Part shown: positions 17,134 through 25,070 of the stretch, one piece after another | Numbering within the stretch: the stretch's first letter is position 1 | Layout: every line of letters starts with the position of its first letter | Assembly (NCBI GenBank): GCA_963422655.1 | Contig: OY730440.1 | Coordinates: 992,001 to 1,056,000, forward strand | Direction of reading: 5' to 3' | Length of the DNA stretch: 64,000 nucleotides | Source of the DNA: CATQHS01 sp963422655 | GTDB lineage: Bacteria > Actinomycetota > Acidimicrobiia > Acidimicrobiales > Aldehydirespiratoraceae | Program-made: the position numbers and the translations under genes | Notes under the pieces: model-generated | What the model was told of the DNA's origin: nothing | Database searches by the model: none | Seen by the model: the letters and a program-made list of their open reading frames with translations, nothing else

Positions 17134-18066
17134 TCAGGCCGGTCCGGTCACATCGACCAGGGCGGCGGCCACGACGGCAACGAAATCAACCACCCGTGGC
17201 CCCCAGCGCGAGGTGATGTCGTCGTCTAGCTCGATGACGTTGCCGTCGCGCACTGCGCTCAACTGGTCCCATCCGGGCCGGGCCGCCACGGTGGCCGCAC
17301 TCTGACCGCAACAGACGGTGTCGGCCAAAAAGATCAGGTCCGGGTCGGCACCGATGACGTACTCATCGCTGAGTTGCGGGTAGCCGAAGGCAGAACTGTC
17401 GGCGTCGGCGGGGTCGGCAATGCTCTCCAAGCCGAACAGGGAGTAGATCCGGCCCACGAAGGTGGCCGCCGTCACCGAGTAGTAGACGTTGTCGAGCTCG
17501 TGGTAATAGGTAAGTCCCGACCCGGTGGGAGCCGTGGCCACCAGATCCTCGATAGAGGCTTGCATCTCCTCCACCAGAGCCGCGGCGGCGATGGGGTGGT
17601 CGGTCGCCCGGCCCAGTTCGATGATCTGAGCGTAGGCATCGTCGATGGTCGTCGCTGCGGGCTGGACCAGGCTCTCGATACCCAGCGCGGCCAGGCCGGC
17701 AGCCACGTCGCCGGGATCGAAGCTCATGACCACGAGATCGGGCTCGAAACCGGCGATGGCCTCGACGCTGGGGTTGAACCCGTCGAGGTCGCTGAGCGGG
17801 GCCGACGCCGGGTAGTCGGACAATACGTCGACAGCGATGACCTGATCGCCGGCGCCGATGGCGAAGAGCATCTCGGTGGCAGTGGGTGATATCGACACGA
17901 TCCGCTCGGGCCGCTCGGGCCGCTCGGGCCCTGGCTCGGCCGCCTCGAGGGATTCGACAGATTCGGCGGAACTACCACCACCGCACCCTGAGGCCGCCAG
18001 CACTACCACCAGCAGGGCCGCGAGCACGATGACGGGGTTCGGACGGGGGGCTGGGTTCGTCTGCAT
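17134..18066 (-). CDS. btuF: Cobalamin-binding lipoprotein of the B12 ABC importer
   Basis: About 310 residues from the ATG at 18066, which has AGGAG 5 bases upstream. The N-terminus is a lipoprotein signal (VLAALLVVVLAASGCGGG, lipobox Cys near residue 28), then a Pro/Glu/Arg linker and a periplasmic-binding fold (RIVSISPTATEMLFAIGAGD, later DAYAQIIELGRATD). It would sit on the outer face of the membrane and pass cobalamin to BtuCD. It is the first gene after the riboswitch, and its RBS lies in the riboswitch expression platform. Confidence 0.93.
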   Translation of the reverse strand: MQTNPAPRPNPVIVLAALLVVVLAASGCGGGSSAESVESLEAAEPGPERPERPERIVSISPTATEMLFAIGAGDQVIAVDVLSDYPASAPLSDLDGFNPSVEAIAGFEPDLVVMSFDPGDVAAGLAALGIESLVQPAATTIDDAYAQIIELGRATDHPIAAAALVEEMQASIEDLVATAPTGSGLTYYHELDNVYYSVTAATFVGRIYSLFGLESIADPADADSSAFGYPQLSDEYVIGADPDLIFLADTVCCGQSAATVAARPGWDQLSAVRDGNVIELDDDITSRWGPRVVDFVAVVAAALVDVTGPA

Positions 18067-18245
18067 GGGTCTCCTACGGGCCGAGGGTGGTGGCACGAGC
18101 GAGAGGAGACCCACCGCACGAGCCCGTTCCTTCCTCGAGGAATCGGTTCGTCGGATGATCACCAGTAGGCGACCGGACTCGTCCCCGTGAGGGGCATCAC
18201 CGTTGCGGGACAGCGCCGGATTCCGACCGGACTTCGCTATAGATG
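18067..18245 (-). promoter_or_regulatory. Cobalamin (AdoCbl) riboswitch with RBS-sequestering hairpin
   Basis: On the minus strand the leader of btuF contains the cobalamin core: AAGTCCGGTCGGAATCCGGC, then GCTGTCCCGCAACGGTGATG (the B12-box region) and GACGAGTCCGGT (about 18240-18168). Nearer the gene, GGGTCTCCT (18112-18104) is an exact complement of AGGAGACCC (18075-18067), which contains the btuF RBS. Ligand binding probably decides whether this hairpin hides the RBS, giving translational repression by B12. The family match is by eye. Confidence 0.85.
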
Positions 18246-18258
18246 ATCAGTCGGCAGG

Positions 18259-19317
18259 TTAACGGGTTATCCGATCGAGTGCGACGGTAGCCCCCGTCAC
18301 CACCCGGTCGATGAGCTCGGCACAGGTGGGCAGGTCATCGACCACTCCCACACACTGACCGGTGGGCAGCACCCCGGAGGCGGTGTCACCGTTCACCAGT
18401 GTCGCTCGGGTCAGCATGGGGGCGTTGGCGGCCATGACCGTCTGGCTCCAGGTGAGCCCCTGGTTGCGTCTCAGGGCCAGGCCCTCGCGGACCAGGGCAC
18501 CGATGCCCAGACCGGTGATCTGGCGGAACCGCCAGGCTCGGGCCGCGGCTCGGGGCAGCCTCGCCAACCGGGTCGTTTCGAGCCTGTCCACCATCTCGGT
18601 GCGGATGACCCTCTGGGGTACGCCGTCGATATGAGGCGAGACAACAGTGCCGCCCACACCGGTGGCCAGGTACACCTGCTTGACCGTGTCGGGAACCTTC
18701 GAGTCGGCCGTCAACAAGAAGCGGGTCCCCATGGCGATGCCGTCGGCTCCCCAGGCCAGCGCCGCGGCCAAGCCCCGGCCGTCGTGGAAGCCTCCGGCTG
18801 CGATCACGGGCCCGTCGAATACGTCGAGCACTTGAGGCAGCAGCAGCGATGTCGGCACGACACCGGTATGACCGCCGCCTTCACCGCCCTGGCACAACAC
18901 CGCGTCCACGCCGTAGGCGGCCATCTTTTCGGCGTGGCGGCGAGCCCCTACGGTGGGCATCACCACCATGCCCCCGTCTTTGAGCTTCTCCACCAGTTCC
19001 CGGCGGGGGGCTTGGGCGAAACTGGCCACCCTGACCCCGGCCCGGACAAGGTGATCGACCCGGTCCTCGACATCGACGGCGTCCGTGCGCAGGTTCACTC
19101 CGAAGGGCCGGTCCGTGCGGGACGACACCTCGTCGATGGCTCGGACCATCTCGTCGAGAGACATGGTGGCGGCAGCCAGGATGCCCAGACCGCCGGCCTC
19201 GGCCGTCCCCACCACCAAAGAGGGTCCGGCCACCCAACCCATACCGGTCTGTACGATGGGGTATTCGACACCGAAGAGGGTGCTGGCCCGGGTGCGCAGC
19301 CGGGGATCGACGGTCAC
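18259..19317 (-). CDS. Nitronate monooxygenase / 2-nitropropane dioxygenase-like flavoprotein
   Basis: About 352 residues from a GTG at 19317. A TIM-barrel FMN oxidoreductase: FGVEYPIVQTGMGWVAGPSL at the N-terminus, GVDAVLCQGGEGGGHTG (~140, FMN phosphate region and catalytic His), PVIAAGGFHDGRGLAAALAW (~180) and GADGIAMGTRFLLT. Family members oxidise nitroalkanes or act on enoyl substrates; the natural substrate here is unknown. It is divergent from selD, with only 66 bases between starts, and downstream of, but probably not controlled by, the B12 riboswitch, which reads the other way from 18245. Confidence 0.88.
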   Translation of the reverse strand: MTVDPRLRTRASTLFGVEYPIVQTGMGWVAGPSLVVGTAEAGGLGILAAATMSLDEMVRAIDEVSSRTDRPFGVNLRTDAVDVEDRVDHLVRAGVRVASFAQAPRRELVEKLKDGGMVVMPTVGARRHAEKMAAYGVDAVLCQGGEGGGHTGVVPTSLLLPQVLDVFDGPVIAAGGFHDGRGLAAALAWGADGIAMGTRFLLTADSKVPDTVKQVYLATGVGGTVVSPHIDGVPQRVIRTEMVDRLETTRLARLPRAAARAWRFRQITGLGIGALVREGLALRRNQGLTWSQTVMAANAPMLTRATLVNGDTASGVLPTGQCVGVVDDLPTCAELIDRVVTGATVALDRITR

Positions 19318-19383
19318 AGCCGCGCACCCTACCGGCCCCGAAAACCAGCGGCATGGATACAGGGCGTGAGAGGGGGTAGGGAC

Positions 19384-20421
19384 ATGGCCAGACGGCTCAC
19401 CGGGTTCAGCCACGGCGCCGGTTGAGGCTGCAAGCTCGCCCCCGGCGAGCTCGCGCACGTGGTGCGCGGCCTGACTCCCCCTGATGCCCCCGAGCTGCTG
19501 ATCGGAGCCGCTCGCGGCGACGACGCCGCTGTCTGGCGTATCGACGACCACCGGGCTCTGGTGGTTACCGTCGACTTCATCACCCCGGTGGTGGACGACG
19601 CCCGCACTTGGGGCCGGATCGCAGCCACCAACGCCGTGTCGGACGTGTACGCCATGGGGGGCCGGCCCCTGCTTGCTCTCAACCTGGTGGCTTGGAACAC
19701 CGCCGAGTTGCCCAACGAGCTCCTGGCCGAGGTCTTGGCCGGTGGCGACGACGTGGCCCGGGCGGCCGGCTTCGTAATCGGCGGCGGGCATACCGTCGAC
19801 GACCCCGAACCCAAGTACGGGATGGCTCTCGTGGGCGAGGTCGACCCGGATCGGATGCTCACCAACGCCGCTATCCGGCCTGGTGACTGGTTGGTCCTGT
19901 CCAAGCCGCTCGGTATCGGCGTGATCACCACCGCCTTGAAACAGGGCATCGCCGAGGAGGCCATCGTGAACAGGGCGGTGGAGGTCATGACCCGGACCAA
20001 CGATCAGGCGGCTCGTATCGCCGTCGACGCCGGCGCCACCGGCGCCACCGACGTCACCGGATTCGGTCTGCTCGGCCATGCCGCCCGCATGGCTCAGGAA
20101 TCGGAGGTGGATCTCGAGATCAGAGCCGGGGCCGTACCCGTCATCGCCGGAGCCCGGGACCTGGCCGCAGCCGGCGCGGTACCGGGCGGAACCAACCGCA
20201 ACCGGGCCTGGGTATCGCAATGGCTCGACGCCGACGGCATCGACGAATCGACCGTCACCTTGCTGGCTGATGCCCAAACGTCAGGGGGACTGCTGTTCGG
20301 TGTGACCGAGAGCGAGGCCGGCGCCGCGGTGGGCGCCTTGCGGTCTTCGGGCCATGAGGCGGCCGTGATCGGACAGGCCGGTTCCGGATCCGGCATCATC
20401 CGGCTCCTACCGGGCAAATAG
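19384..20421 (+). CDS. selD: Selenide, water dikinase, with an in-frame UGA (selenocysteine) at the active site
   Basis: About 345 residues if TGA at 19423-19425 is read as Sec. The ATG at 19384 gives MARRLTGFSHGAG, then UGA, then GCKLAPGELAHVVRGL: exactly the catalytic (C/U)GCK motif of SelD. The rest is canonical: RGDDAAVWRIDD, VVTVDFITPVVDDARTWG, DVYAMGGRPLLALNLVAW, VIGGGHTVDDPEPKYGMALV and TDVTGFGLLGHAARM. It makes selenophosphate from selenide and ATP for Sec-tRNA and selenouridine. A conventional start after the UGA would lack the catalytic residue, so readthrough is strongly favoured. RBS-like GGGGGTAGGG lies upstream. Confidence 0.93.
19423..19451 (+). promoter_or_regulatory. UGA Sec codon and candidate bacterial SECIS hairpin
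   Basis: Seven bases after the TGA at 19423-19425, AGCTCGCC (19433-19440) pairs perfectly with GGCGAGCT (19444-19451) across a CCC loop. A hairpin at this distance is expected for SelB-directed Sec insertion. The small CCC loop lacks the apical G/U features of the E. coli element, so the exact fold may differ. Confidence 0.6.
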
Positions 20422-20427
20422 CTCGGG

Positions 20428-21261
20428 TCAGTCGAGCAGATCGGGCTGGTCGCGGACGATCTCGTCGTACAGCGGCTGGAACGTGTACCACATGGCCAGC
20501 CCGGTGCCCACCATGGAATAGGTGTGGTGAGCCACGTCGTCGGGGATCTCGATCGGATCACCGGCGGCGGAGGCCAGCAACTCGGTCTTGCAGGCCCGGT
20601 CCATGGTGATGAAGGCGGCGGCAGCGGCATCCACCGACGCCCCGACCGTCAACAGACCGTGGTTCTGCAGAATGGCCGCCTTGTTCCCGCCCAGACCGGC
20701 GGCGATGCGCTTGCCCTCATCGAGCTCGAGCACCACCCCGGAAAACCCGTCGAAGACCACATGGTCGTCGTAAAAGGCACAACTGTCCTGGGTCAGGGGT
20801 CGCAGCCGCCGGCCCAGGGTCGAGAAGGTCTTGCCATACATCGAATGGGCGTGAGCGGCTGCGACTACTTCGGGACGGGCGGCGTGGATCTGCGAATGGA
20901 TGGCGAAGGCGGCACCGTTCAACAACGCACCCTCCCCCTCGACGATGTCACCGAGCTCGTTCACCCTGATCAGGCTCGACGCGGTTATGTGCTTGAAGTT
21001 GACTCCCCATGGGTTGACCCAGAACGTCTCGGTTAGCTCCGGGTCGCGAACGGTGACGTGACCGGCTGCTCCCACGGCGCCGTCCTCGAACCCGAGCCGC
21101 CCGAAGATCCGGTAGGTGGCGGCCAGCCGCTGCTTGCGGTGCAGCCGCTCCTCTTCGACAGTCTCGAAGGCGGGCAGGTAGAAGTCGGGTCCGATATCCA
21201 CGGTCGGGCCGTCACTGTCCTGGCCCTGCTGCTGGTCGGCTGAATGTTGTCGTCGAGTCAC
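20428..21261 (-). CDS. Class II aldolase/adducin family protein
   Basis: About 277 residues from a GTG at 21261; an in-frame ATG at 21297 is also possible, and neither has a clear RBS. The metal-binding aldolase fold is visible: RIFGRLGFEDGAVGAAGHVT, then VNPWGVNFKHITASSLIRV, HSQIHAARPEVVAAAHAHS with the Zn-binding His pair, and ILQNHGLLTVGASVDAAAA with the third His. Members act as fuculose/ribulose-phosphate aldolases or epimerases; the substrate here is unclear. The gene converges on selD with 6 bases between stops. Confidence 0.9.
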   Translation of the reverse strand: MTRRQHSADQQQGQDSDGPTVDIGPDFYLPAFETVEEERLHRKQRLAATYRIFGRLGFEDGAVGAAGHVTVRDPELTETFWVNPWGVNFKHITASSLIRVNELGDIVEGEGALLNGAAFAIHSQIHAARPEVVAAAHAHSMYGKTFSTLGRRLRPLTQDSCAFYDDHVVFDGFSGVVLELDEGKRIAAGLGGNKAAILQNHGLLTVGASVDAAAAAFITMDRACKTELLASAAGDPIEIPDDVAHHTYSMVGTGLAMWYTFQPLYDEIVRDQPDLLD

Positions 21262-21322
21262 GTGAGGAGGGTACCGCTGGTGCCGAGATCCTGACATAGT
21301 GGATGGTCGTCTTGGAGGATTG

Positions 21323-22180
21323 ATGGCCGAGCCACTCGGAAACGGACCAGGCCACAACCTTCCGGCATCATGGAACCGTCCATACGACCAGGACCGGCGC
21401 CGTAGCTGGCGTTGGCCTCGACTCGACCCGATCATCAATCGCCGTGCCCTGATCGCAGTCACCGTGCTGGCTGCTCTGGTGATCGTCGGCAAGCTGGTCG
21501 AAGGTGAAGATCACCCGCCCACCGACCCCGCGCCCACCCCCGCGGATGAGGCCGAGGCTCTGGTGGCCGTGCGCGCCGCTGAAGCCCGAGCCGGGTTCGG
21601 GATCACGGTACGGGTCACAGACGGCACTGTAATCCTGGCCGGAACCGTGGAGACACCCGAGGCCCGCCGCTCAGCCGAATTGGTGGCCAAGTCCGTAGTG
21701 GGCACCGACTTTCGAATCGAAAACCAGCTCCTGATCGGACAGAACCAAGGCGAGCCGAAAGATGATACGGCTCCGCTCACCGAAGTCGCCGAAGTCGCCG
21801 AAGTGACAGAGGTCGAGCTCGCCTTGCAGAACAAGATCAGTTCGCTGCTGGCCCGCGATCCGATTACGTTCACCAGCGGCAGTGCCGAGCTCACGGAAGG
21901 ATCGCTGGCCACCCTGAACGCTCTGGTTGCTGAGTTGCGATCTACCGACATCGCAGTGACCATCGCCGGCCACACCGATTCCGACGGCCTTGCCGAGGAC
22001 AATCTCAGGCTGAGCAAGCAGCGGGCCGACACCGTACTCACCTACCTGGCGAACGCCGGGATCGACCCATCCCGTCTCGCCGCTGAAGGCTTCGGCGGAT
22101 CCCATCCGGTCTCCGGCAACGAGACCAGGCAAGACAAGGCCGCCAACCGTCGCATCGAGGTACTGGTAAAACGGCACTGA
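21323..22180 (+). CDS. BON-domain OmpA-family peptidoglycan-binding protein
   Basis: 285 residues from the ATG at 21323, preceded by GGAGG. One membrane helix (RRALIAVTVLAALVIVGKLV, ~35-55) anchors an extracytoplasmic BON domain (GFGITVRVTDGTVILAGTVE, ~85) and an OmpA C-terminal domain (ITFTSGSAELTEGSLATLN, ~185; TIAGHTDSDGLAEDNLRLSK; ANRRIEVLVK) that binds peptidoglycan diaminopimelate. A short VAEVAEVTEVE repeat separates the domains. Mycobacterial ArfA/OmpATb has the same BON-OmpA order. Probably a cell-envelope linker. Confidence 0.9.
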   Translation: MAEPLGNGPGHNLPASWNRPYDQDRRRSWRWPRLDPIINRRALIAVTVLAALVIVGKLVEGEDHPPTDPAPTPADEAEALVAVRAAEARAGFGITVRVTDGTVILAGTVETPEARRSAELVAKSVVGTDFRIENQLLIGQNQGEPKDDTAPLTEVAEVAEVTEVELALQNKISSLLARDPITFTSGSAELTEGSLATLNALVAELRSTDIAVTIAGHTDSDGLAEDNLRLSKQRADTVLTYLANAGIDPSRLAAEGFGGSHPVSGNETRQDKAANRRIEVLVKRH

Positions 22181-22234
22181 CCGAAACACCGGAAGCCGAG
22201 TGCGTGGATTCGCGAAAGCTCTGCTGGCCGCAAC

Positions 22235-22312
22235 TGGTCGGGCTGGGGAGATTTGAACTCCCGGCCTTCGGTCCCCCAGACCGATGCGCTAACCAAACTG
22301 CGCCACAGCCCG
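22235..22312 (-). tRNA. tRNA-Pro (anticodon GGG)
   Basis: A full cloverleaf on the minus strand: acceptor CGGGCTG pairs with CAGCCCG, D-arm with GCGC stem, anticodon stem TCGGT/ACCGA around loop CTGGGGG (anticodon GGG), and T-arm GGGAG-TTCAAAT-CTCCC. The CCA end is encoded (ACCA). The C1-G72 pair is typical of tRNA-Pro. Confidence 0.95.
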
Positions 22313-22331
22313 TGACTGCTGAGGTTACCGG

Positions 22332-22553
22332 TTACAACAGCAGTGCCACACCCTGAACGGCGCGCCAGCCCAGGTAAGCCACAGCCAGCACCACCAATAC
22401 CCAGAAGTGCCAGGGAACCGGTGAAGCGGCGGCCTCGCCCGGTGAGGAGGCCCGGGCCCCGAGCTGCGCCGGTCGTCCGCACGAGGGGCAGGAGCCGTCG
22501 GGATCGATGGCGTTGGGGGTCAGGTAACGCCCGCAGGGCCCGCACCAAGGCAC
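22332..22553 (-). CDS. Small zinc-ribbon membrane protein
   Basis: 73 residues from a GTG. Two CxxC pairs (WCGPCGRYLTP and GSCPSCGRPAQ) form a zinc ribbon in the first 27 residues, followed by a linker and one C-terminal membrane helix (WHFWVLVVLAVAYLGWRAVQ). Such proteins are common in actinobacteria; no function is assigned. It lies between the tRNA and the PP2C gene and reads with the latter, 27 bases after it. Confidence 0.72.
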   Translation of the reverse strand: MPWCGPCGRYLTPNAIDPDGSCPSCGRPAQLGARASSPGEAAASPVPWHFWVLVVLAVAYLGWRAVQGVALLL

Positions 22554-22580
22554 AAATGCCGAGCCCGGGCCCGGGCCCGG

Positions 22581-23660
22581 TCAGTCCCGCCGGATGGCCA
22601 TGATGGCCGTGTCGTCGTTGATGATCCCACCCGCGAAGTCCTTGGCCGCGTCGAGGAGCATCTTGCACAAGACGTCGGGGCCGGCGTCGAGGTCTCGCTC
22701 GACCGCCTTGATGATCCGGTTCTCCCCGAAGATCTGGGCTCCGGACCGGGCTTCGGCCAAGCCGTCGGTGTACATGACCACGAGATCGTCGGAACGCAGC
22801 GGAATCTCTCTGGAGAAGTAGATGGCAGTTGGATCCAGCATCAGCAGAGGGCCGGTGGATCGCAGCGGGGCTACTCCGTCGGACTGGAACAAGAAAGCGG
22901 CGGGATGGCCGGCCGAGCAGTAGCGGAGTGTGGCGGCCTCGGTGTCGAACACGACCACGCAGGCCGATATGAACTCCTCGTTGCGATCACCGGACGAGAG
23001 TTGCTCGTTGAGTTCCTCGAAAGCCTGAGCCGGATCACGGAACTGGCGCAGGAATACCCTCAGTAGGTATTTGGCCTGGAATGCGGTGATCGAAGACTCG
23101 ATACCGTGACCGGCGACATCGCCGATGACGGCGGCCACCCGGTTGCGTCCGACACGGTGAACGTCGAAGAAGTCACCGGCCATGAGACCGGAACCGGCCT
23201 GGTAGATCCGGCCGATCTCGAAGCCCACGAAATCGGGGACCTCCTCGGGGGCCAGCCGGGCCGCCCATGCCTTGGGGGCCAGTTGCTCCTGCTCGAGCGC
23301 CTGTGACGCTCGGCGCTCGATCCCGTAGCGGTTGCGAGCCATCCGGGCTTCCAGCACCGAAGTGCGGGACCACCACACCGATGCCGCCGCCGGGATGATC
23401 ATCACCCCGAAAACCATGTAAAAGTAATCGCTCTGGGTTAGGGCCATGAACCCGGCGATCAGGGCCAGCAGAAGGTAGACCAGAGCCGAGTGAAGCTCCT
23501 TGCGCCAAGCAGCAAAGGCGAGGGAATGGGCTTCGGCATCGGCGTTGGGCTCGGTCTCGATGAGCTTCACCAACCGCCACCGGTGCCGCGCTGAGCGAGC
23601 GTAGACGACCACGGCGATCACCGACACCATTGCGAGGGCGCTCAAGATGGCGAGCTTCAC
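22581..23660 (-). CDS. Membrane PP2C/SpoIIE-type serine phosphatase
   Basis: 359 residues. Three hydrophobic segments in the first 100 residues (LAILSALAMVSVIAVVVYA; LVYLLLALIAGFMAL; MVFGVMIIPAAASVWW) precede a PP2C SpoIIE domain: AGDFFDVHRVGRNRVAAVIG (~165) with metal-binding Asp, DVAGHGIESSI, YCSAGHPAAFLF, VVMYTDGLAEARS and NDDTAIMAI. Such phosphatases usually dephosphorylate anti-anti-sigma factors; no partner gene is nearby. Catalytic Asp residues appear intact. Confidence 0.92.
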   Translation of the reverse strand: MKLAILSALAMVSVIAVVVYARSARHRWRLVKLIETEPNADAEAHSLAFAAWRKELHSALVYLLLALIAGFMALTQSDYFYMVFGVMIIPAAASVWWSRTSVLEARMARNRYGIERRASQALEQEQLAPKAWAARLAPEEVPDFVGFEIGRIYQAGSGLMAGDFFDVHRVGRNRVAAVIGDVAGHGIESSITAFQAKYLLRVFLRQFRDPAQAFEELNEQLSSGDRNEEFISACVVVFDTEAATLRYCSAGHPAAFLFQSDGVAPLRSTGPLLMLDPTAIYFSREIPLRSDDLVVMYTDGLAEARSGAQIFGENRIIKAVERDLDAGPDVLCKMLLDAAKDFAGGIINDDTAIMAIRRD

Positions 23661-23744
23661 CGATTCCCTCCCGGCTGGCCGGTCCTGTTCACCAATGGTA
23701 CCCAGTGGGGACGGCTACCGGCTGACTCATGGCTCGGGGGCCGG

Positions 23745-25070
23745 TCAGCTTCGGCGCCGGGTCCGGAGCTTCACCGCGGTCGCGCCCAGATCGAATCTCT
23801 CCCTGATCTTGCGCTCCATATAGCGCAGGTACGTGCGAGGCAGCTCACGGTTCGTGAACAGCGTAAAAGTGGGGGGATCGGTGGCCCCCTGAGTGGCGTA
23901 GAGGATCCGAACCCCGTCGGGCGCGGGCTGCGCGGCCTGCGCGGCTCTGACCAAGTCGTTCACCTGCCGAGTGGGGATCCGAACCCGGTAGGCCTGTACT
24001 GCTTCTTGCAACGACGGCCACAGGCGACCGACGCCCTTGCCGGTCAGAGCCGAGATGCGCAGCACGGCCGGATCTCCGAGGAAACCGAGCTTGCGTTCCA
24101 CGTCGGCGCCCAACCGCGCCCGGGTCTCGGCGCCGACCAGTTCCCACTTGTTGAGCAGTACGACGATCGGACATCCGGCCACGTCGACTCGCTCAGCTAG
24201 CCGCTGGTCCTGACGGGTGACCCCGATGGTGGCGTCGATCACCAGCAATGCGACATCGGAGATGTCAACCGCTCTCAGAGCCCGGATCAGCGAGTAGTAC
24301 TCGGTGGCTCCGTCGATGCGGGCCCTCCGGCGCATCCCGGCCGTGTCGACGAAGCGAACCGGACCCGACTCCGTGTCGACGACGGTATCGATCGCGTCCC
24401 GGGTGGTTCCGGGCTGATCATGCACGATGGCTCGATCCTCGCCGATCAGCCGGTTGAACAACGTCGACTTGCCGACGTTGGGGCGGCCCACTATCGCTAC
24501 CGACAACGAGGCGTCAACGGCGTCGGCGTCATGGCTTCGGTCCGAGCCCGGCAGCGTCGGCACCAGAGCATCGAGCAGGTCGCCGGTACCGTGGCCGTGC
24601 AAGGCGCTAACCGGGTGGGGGTCGCCGAAGCCGAGCCCCAGGAGGTCCCAGACCGCGTTCTGGTGACTCTGGTCGTCGACCTTGTTGGCCACGACCAGCA
24701 CCGGCGCCGCGACCCGGCGCAGCAGTCGGGCCACCATCTCGTCATCGGAGGTGAGCCCCACGGTGGCATCCACGACGAACAAAACAGCGTCGGCGTCGCT
24801 AATGGCCTGCTCGGCTTGGGCGCTCACTTCGACTTCGAGCCCGTCACCCGACGCCATCCATCCGCCGGTGTCGACCAGCGTGAACCGATGGCCGAGCCAT
24901 TCTGCTTCCACCGCCTTGCGGTCCCTGGTGACCCCGGGCCGCTCCTGCACGATCGCCTCGCGACGGCCGAGGATGCGATTGACCAGGGTCGACTTGCCGA
25001 CGTTGGGGCGACCGACCACCGCCACTACACCGTTCACGGGCCCACTCGCCTCGTCACCGCTCAGGCCCAT
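23745..25070 (-). CDS. der: Ribosome-assembly GTPase Der (EngA)
   Basis: About 441 residues from the ATG at 25070, which sits inside the end of the upstream gene; a longer frame exists but is not conserved. Two tandem GTPase domains are seen: VAVVGRPNVGKSTLVNRILG with VDTGGWM and NKVD, and VAIVGRPNVGKSTLFNRLIG with VDTAGMRRRARIDG and LNKWE. A KH-like C-terminus ends with ELPRTYLRYMERKIRERFDL. It matures the 50S subunit. Overlap with the DUF512 gene suggests coupling. Confidence 0.96.
   Translation of the reverse strand: MGLSGDEASGPVNGVVAVVGRPNVGKSTLVNRILGRREAIVQERPGVTRDRKAVEAEWLGHRFTLVDTGGWMASGDGLEVEVSAQAEQAISDADAVLFVVDATVGLTSDDEMVARLLRRVAAPVLVVANKVDDQSHQNAVWDLLGLGFGDPHPVSALHGHGTGDLLDALVPTLPGSDRSHDADAVDASLSVAIVGRPNVGKSTLFNRLIGEDRAIVHDQPGTTRDAIDTVVDTESGPVRFVDTAGMRRRARIDGATEYYSLIRALRAVDISDVALLVIDATIGVTRQDQRLAERVDVAGCPIVVLLNKWELVGAETRARLGADVERKLGFLGDPAVLRISALTGKGVGRLWPSLQEAVQAYRVRIPTRQVNDLVRAAQAAQPAPDGVRILYATQGATDPPTFTLFTNRELPRTYLRYMERKIRERFDLGATAVKLRTRRRS

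Noticed and set aside
19318..20277. Minus-strand extension upstream of the nitronate monooxygenase gene
   Set aside because: It is antisense to selD; the family N-terminus begins at the GTG at 19317.
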